Part shown: positions 14,235-14,263 of the stretch, in pieces | Layout: each line of letters opens with the position of its first letter | Numbering within the stretch: position 1 is the stretch's first letter | Origin: Succinatimonas sp. CAG:777 | GTDB lineage: Bacteria; Pseudomonadota; Gammaproteobacteria; Enterobacterales; Succinivibrionaceae | Reading direction: 5' to 3' | NCBI GenBank assembly: GCA_000431835.1 | Contig: HF987915.1 | Location: forward strand, 35,395-49,657 | DNA length: 14,263 bases | Notes under the pieces: model-generated | The model's input: the letters and a program-made list of their open reading frames with translations, nothing else | The model's database searches: none | What the model was told of the DNA's origin: nothing | Position numbers and translations under genes: made by a program

Positions 14235-14263
14235 TGTGTGCACGGCATGTACGTTAGCTAACA

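Noticed and set aside
1..14263. tRNA or rRNA genes, CRISPR arrays, insertion sequences or phage genes
   Set aside because: None was seen; the window is nearly filled by one chemoreceptor gene and the cellulose locus, and no transposase, long direct repeats or clover-leaf structures were recognised.

Overview
The window carries a complete bacterial cellulose synthase (bcs) operon on the + strand. It follows a separate chemoreceptor gene and the 3' end of an unidentified gene. The DNA is A+T-rich, coding sequence is dense, stop codons are nearly all TAA, and gene junctions are tight. The proteins resemble gammaproteobacterial Bcs proteins. A low-GC gammaproteobacterium, possibly an anaerobe of the Succinivibrionaceae type, would fit, but that placement is an inference from style and not something the sequence proves.

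Layout: 2-322 is the tail of a gene that begins outside the window. 323-584 is a regulatory region with a 12-bp inverted repeat surrounding a good sigma-70-like promoter, plus a possible FliA-type -10 element. 585-2198 encodes a methyl-accepting chemotaxis protein and is closed by a strong intrinsic terminator (2222-2253). 2254-2396 is the leader of the bcs operon and contains two small hairpins, the second touching the ribosome binding site. 2397-12997 is a compact operon: an unrecognised disordered protein, then bcsQ, bcsA, bcsB, bcsC and bcsD, with junctions of -10, +12, +1, +20 and 0 bases. 12998-13164 is an A+T-rich spacer with an inverted repeat just before the ribosome binding site of bcsZ (13165-14178), which is followed by a terminator-like hairpin.

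How the genes work together: BcsA makes the glucan and threads it through the inner membrane when c-di-GMP occupies its PilZ domain. BcsB passes the chain through the periplasm, and BcsC forms the TPR scaffold and outer-membrane pore. BcsZ trims glucan in the periplasm, and BcsQ is the MinD/ParA-like ATPase associated with the complex. BcsD, the subunit linked to ordered (crystalline) fibrils, is present, while bcsE, bcsF and bcsG (phosphoethanolamine cellulose) are not seen.

The most interesting point is the first gene of the operon. It encodes a 201-residue Asn/Ser-rich, apparently disordered protein with four spaced copies of a short motif, S-x-x-[SA]-hydrophobic-hydrophobic-[RK]. In Komagataeibacter, BcsD is organised by a disordered partner (BcsH/CcpAx), and no such gene is otherwise present here. 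This protein is therefore a candidate lineage-specific BcsD or BcsQ scaffold partner. A second oddity is a roughly 100-residue helical insertion in the C-terminal region of an unusually long BcsC.
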